NCBI GenBank assembly: GCA_025356765.1
Contig: JANXRO010000306.1
Span: forward strand, 1-7,130
Direction: 5' to 3'
Source: Hyphomicrobiales bacterium
Lineage (GTDB): Bacteria > Pseudomonadota > Alphaproteobacteria > Rhizobiales > Aestuariivirgaceae
DNA length: 7,130 nucleotides
Notes under the pieces: model-generated
Told to the model about the DNA's origin: nothing
Databases searched by the model: none
The model's input: the letters and a program-made list of their open reading frames with translations, nothing else
Shown here: positions 5,298-7,130 of the stretch, piece by piece
Layout of the letters: each line of letters starts with the position of its first letter
Numbering within the stretch: the stretch's first letter is position 1
Made by a program: the position numbers and the translations under genes

Positions 5298-6313
5298 TAA
5301 CCGCGCCCCAGTTTAATTTTGGAACGTGGATCAAGCGCATCACGCAAACCATCGCCCAACACATTCAACGTCAACACACTCAGGACAATGGCCAGACCCG
5401 GAGCCAACGCAACAAGTGGTCGTGAATAGAGAAGACCCTGACCATCTTGTATAATTGTGCCCCAACTTGCATCTGGCGCTTGCACACCGATTGATAAAAA
5501 TGAAAGTGCAGATTCTGTAAGCATGTTGAGCGCCATCATCAAGGGCACAAAAACGATTAAGGTGGTTGATACATTTGGTAAAATATCGCGAAATAAAATA
5601 CGGTGGCTGGGCACACCAAGGCCAATGGCGGCCAACACGAATTCACTTTCTCGCAGCGATAAAACCTGGCCGCGTATTGGCCTTGCCACATAAGGAATAT
5701 AAACAATGCCAATAATAAAAATGGGTAACCAGAGGCTGCCTGACTCGATGGTGATAGGCCCTAGCGAGATGCCATGGGCGATCAATACAATCGACAGTGA
5801 AATTGCCAAAAGATAAATCGGAAAAGCCCACAGAATATCCAGAACCCGCGACAATACTGTGTCGATGAAACCACCGAAAAATCCGGCTGCTAGGCCCATA
5901 ACAGTCGCGAAAAACAGAGTGAATAGTGTGGCGGCACCTGCGATTAAAAATGAATTGATGCCGCCATAGAGCAAACGGCTCATCACATCACGGCCTTGGT
6001 TATCGGCACCCAAAAAATAGTTACCAAGCTGCCACGTGGGGCCGATGGGATTATAGCCTAGACCTAAGCCTTCGGTTGATTGTTCCATAACATTCACGGT
6101 TTGGCCGTTGAGTGTGATGGTGGCATCGAGTGTAGATTTGAACGGTTGCATGTGTGCCCATGATGCATAGACCGGAGCCAACAAGCACAAGACCAAGATC
6201 ATCAAAAACATGAACAGTGCAGCCATGGCCGTGCGATCACGCCACAAACGAGCCATCGCCGTGGCCCAAGGACCACGGCTTTTGCGCACTGTATTTAAAA
6301 CGACGTCAACCAA
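5297..6313 (-). CDS. Peptide-type ABC transporter permease, OppC/DppC type
   Basis: This 338-residue membrane subunit has a cytoplasmic start followed by the OppC-type first helix (RDRTAMAALFMFLMILVLC, about 26-43) and five more hydrophobic segments (near 120-145, 155-180, 195-212, 250-275 and 302-320). Family marks are LGADNQGRDVMSRLLYGG (101-118), the EAA loop LAAIGLGVPSHRILFRDILP (228-247), SFLSIGVQAPDASWGT and GDGLRDALDP. It is longer than E. coli DppC (about 300 residues). The extra length lies in the periplasmic loop after helix 1 (about 51-100) and around PITIESGSLWLP (187-198). The chosen start is TTG at 6313, 12 bases after the binding-protein stop, with AAGG overlapping that stop as ribosome binding site. 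GTG at residue 9 or ATG at residue 20 are alternatives. It stands before the OppB-type gene, the reverse of the usual order. Confidence 0.92.
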   Translation of the reverse strand: MVDVVLNTVRKSRGPWATAMARLWRDRTAMAALFMFLMILVLCLLAPVYASWAHMQPFKSTLDATITLNGQTVNVMEQSTEGLGLGYNPIGPTWQLGNYFLGADNQGRDVMSRLLYGGINSFLIAGAATLFTLFFATVMGLAAGFFGGFIDTVLSRVLDILWAFPIYLLAISLSIVLIAHGISLGPITIESGSLWLPIFIIGIVYIPYVARPIRGQVLSLRESEFVLAAIGLGVPSHRILFRDILPNVSTTLIVFVPLMMALNMLTESALSFLSIGVQAPDASWGTIIQDGQGLLYSRPLVALAPGLAIVLSVLTLNVLGDGLRDALDPRSKIKLGRG

Positions 6314-6325
6314 AAGTTTTGGGCC

Positions 6326-7130
6326 TTACTTCACCCAAGACTGTGTAACCATCCAATAGAACTGAGAGTTGAATTGGAAGTTGCCCAAACGCTTGGAAAC
6401 AAAATCCAAATGCTTTGGCGTAAACATAGCAGCCGCCGGTGAATCATCGGTGACTGTTTTGTCAACTTCAGCCCAAATCTTGTTGGCGGCCTCTTGATCG
6501 GTTACGCCCAAGGCCAAAGCTGATTGCATTTTTGCATCAAGATCTTTGTTCGTATAGCCCGCAATGTTGATGGAACTATCAGAGCCAGGTGTATAGCTTG
6601 AACTTCCGAACAGAATGTTCAAGAAATCTGAAGCTGCAGGATAATCTTGATACCACTGCGTCACCGACATTTGCACCTTGTTGTTGGTGTTCTGAATATA
6701 AGTGAACTGGATATCGGGCGAGATGGGCTTAACTTCCACCACATAACCAAGCTCGGTCAACAGGCTTTGCAGATAAACGCCAATCGATTTGGAGATCGAT
6801 TTGTCTTCCACAATGATCGTTACTTTTTGGCCCTTGGTGCCAGATTCCTCGACCAGTTTTTTGGCCTTTTCCATATCTGGCGCAGACCATTTGGCGCCAG
6901 GGTCTTTGGTATAGGGGCAATAGTCAGCATGGCCGGGAAAGCCCGGTGGCAATACTTGGCACACTGGCGTTGCCAGCACTGGCCCGCCGAAAAGATTAAC
7001 CAAGGCTTTGCGATCAATCGCATAGTTCACGGCTTGGCGCGCCTTGATATTATCAAAAGGTGCCAGCTTGTTATTCATGGGCAAATACCACCACGCCGTG
7101 AGTGGTGTGACATGCACTTGATCTTTGTTC
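6326..7130 (-). CDS. Extracellular solute-binding protein, family 5 (peptide type), C-terminal half
   Basis: The frame is open to the right edge, so about 268 C-terminal residues are visible and the signal peptide and start are outside. Family 5 marks are KARQAVNYAIDRKALVNLFGG, the LPPGFPGH segment, a helix with MEKAKKLVEESG, LLTELGYVVEVKPI, QWYQDYPAASDFLNILFG, GYTNKDLDAKMQSAL and a late EVDKTVTDDSPAAAMF. It ends WVK. Such proteins are usually about 500-550 residues and deliver peptides, nickel, glutathione or similar ligands to the permease pair from the periplasm. A GTG at 7117 is internal and not a real start, since the upstream codons (NKDQ) continue the domain. It heads the visible operon, 12 bases before the OppC-type permease. 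The ligand cannot be predicted from this part. Confidence 0.93.
   Translation of the reverse strand, partial: NKDQVHVTPLTAWWYLPMNNKLAPFDNIKARQAVNYAIDRKALVNLFGGPVLATPVCQVLPPGFPGHADYCPYTKDPGAKWSAPDMEKAKKLVEESGTKGQKVTIIVEDKSISKSIGVYLQSLLTELGYVVEVKPISPDIQFTYIQNTNNKVQMSVTQWYQDYPAASDFLNILFGSSSYTPGSDSSINIAGYTNKDLDAKMQSALALGVTDQEAANKIWAEVDKTVTDDSPAAAMFTPKHLDFVSKRLGNFQFNSQFYWMVTQSWVK

Overview
The window looks like part of an alphaproteobacterial chromosome, most likely Hyphomicrobiales (Rhizobiales). The evidence is a recognisable PhyR, the anti-anti-sigma response regulator confined to Alphaproteobacteria, together with two exact promoters of the EcfG type (GGAAC, 16 bases, CGTT). Base composition is moderate. 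No transposase, tRNA, rRNA or CRISPR array was seen.

Left third (1-2260), a general stress response neighbourhood. phyR (236-1030, +) has an EcfG-type promoter at 144-168, which suggests positive autoregulation. A possible gene start at position 21 on the minus strand, with a good ribosome binding site and a one-mismatch EcfG-type promoter, faces away from phyR. This is where many relatives keep nepR-ecfG, but only seven codons are visible. Facing phyR on the minus strand are three small genes: a 57-residue CsbD-family stress protein (2023-2196) with its own exact EcfG promoter (2234-2258), a 145-residue exported glycine-rich protein of unknown function (1430-1867), and a 48-residue single-pass membrane protein (1049-1195). 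The two smallest are short but have clear reading frames and family-like sequences. A terminator-like hairpin lies between the converging phyR and the 48-residue gene.

Right two thirds (2372-7130), a peptide-type ABC importer operon, all on the minus strand. It is transcribed from beyond the right edge in the order substrate-binding protein (3' half only), OppC/DppC-type permease, OppB/DppB-type permease, OppD/DppD-type ATPase, OppF/DppF-type ATPase. The last three junctions overlap (TAATG, TGATG, ATGA), so translation is probably coupled. The two permease genes are in the opposite order to the textbook A-B-C-D-F layout. The substrate cannot be read from the sequence; di- or oligopeptides are the default guess.

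Together, the left part would act as a regulator (PhyR sequestering NepR to free EcfG) next to at least one predicted EcfG target (CsbD), while the transporter operon is a separate uptake unit that reads towards the stress genes without a convincing terminator in between. I see no clearly new biological system. The items most worth following up are the paired EcfG promoters with similar spacers, the two uncharacterised small envelope proteins beside phyR, and several palindromes in the gaps.
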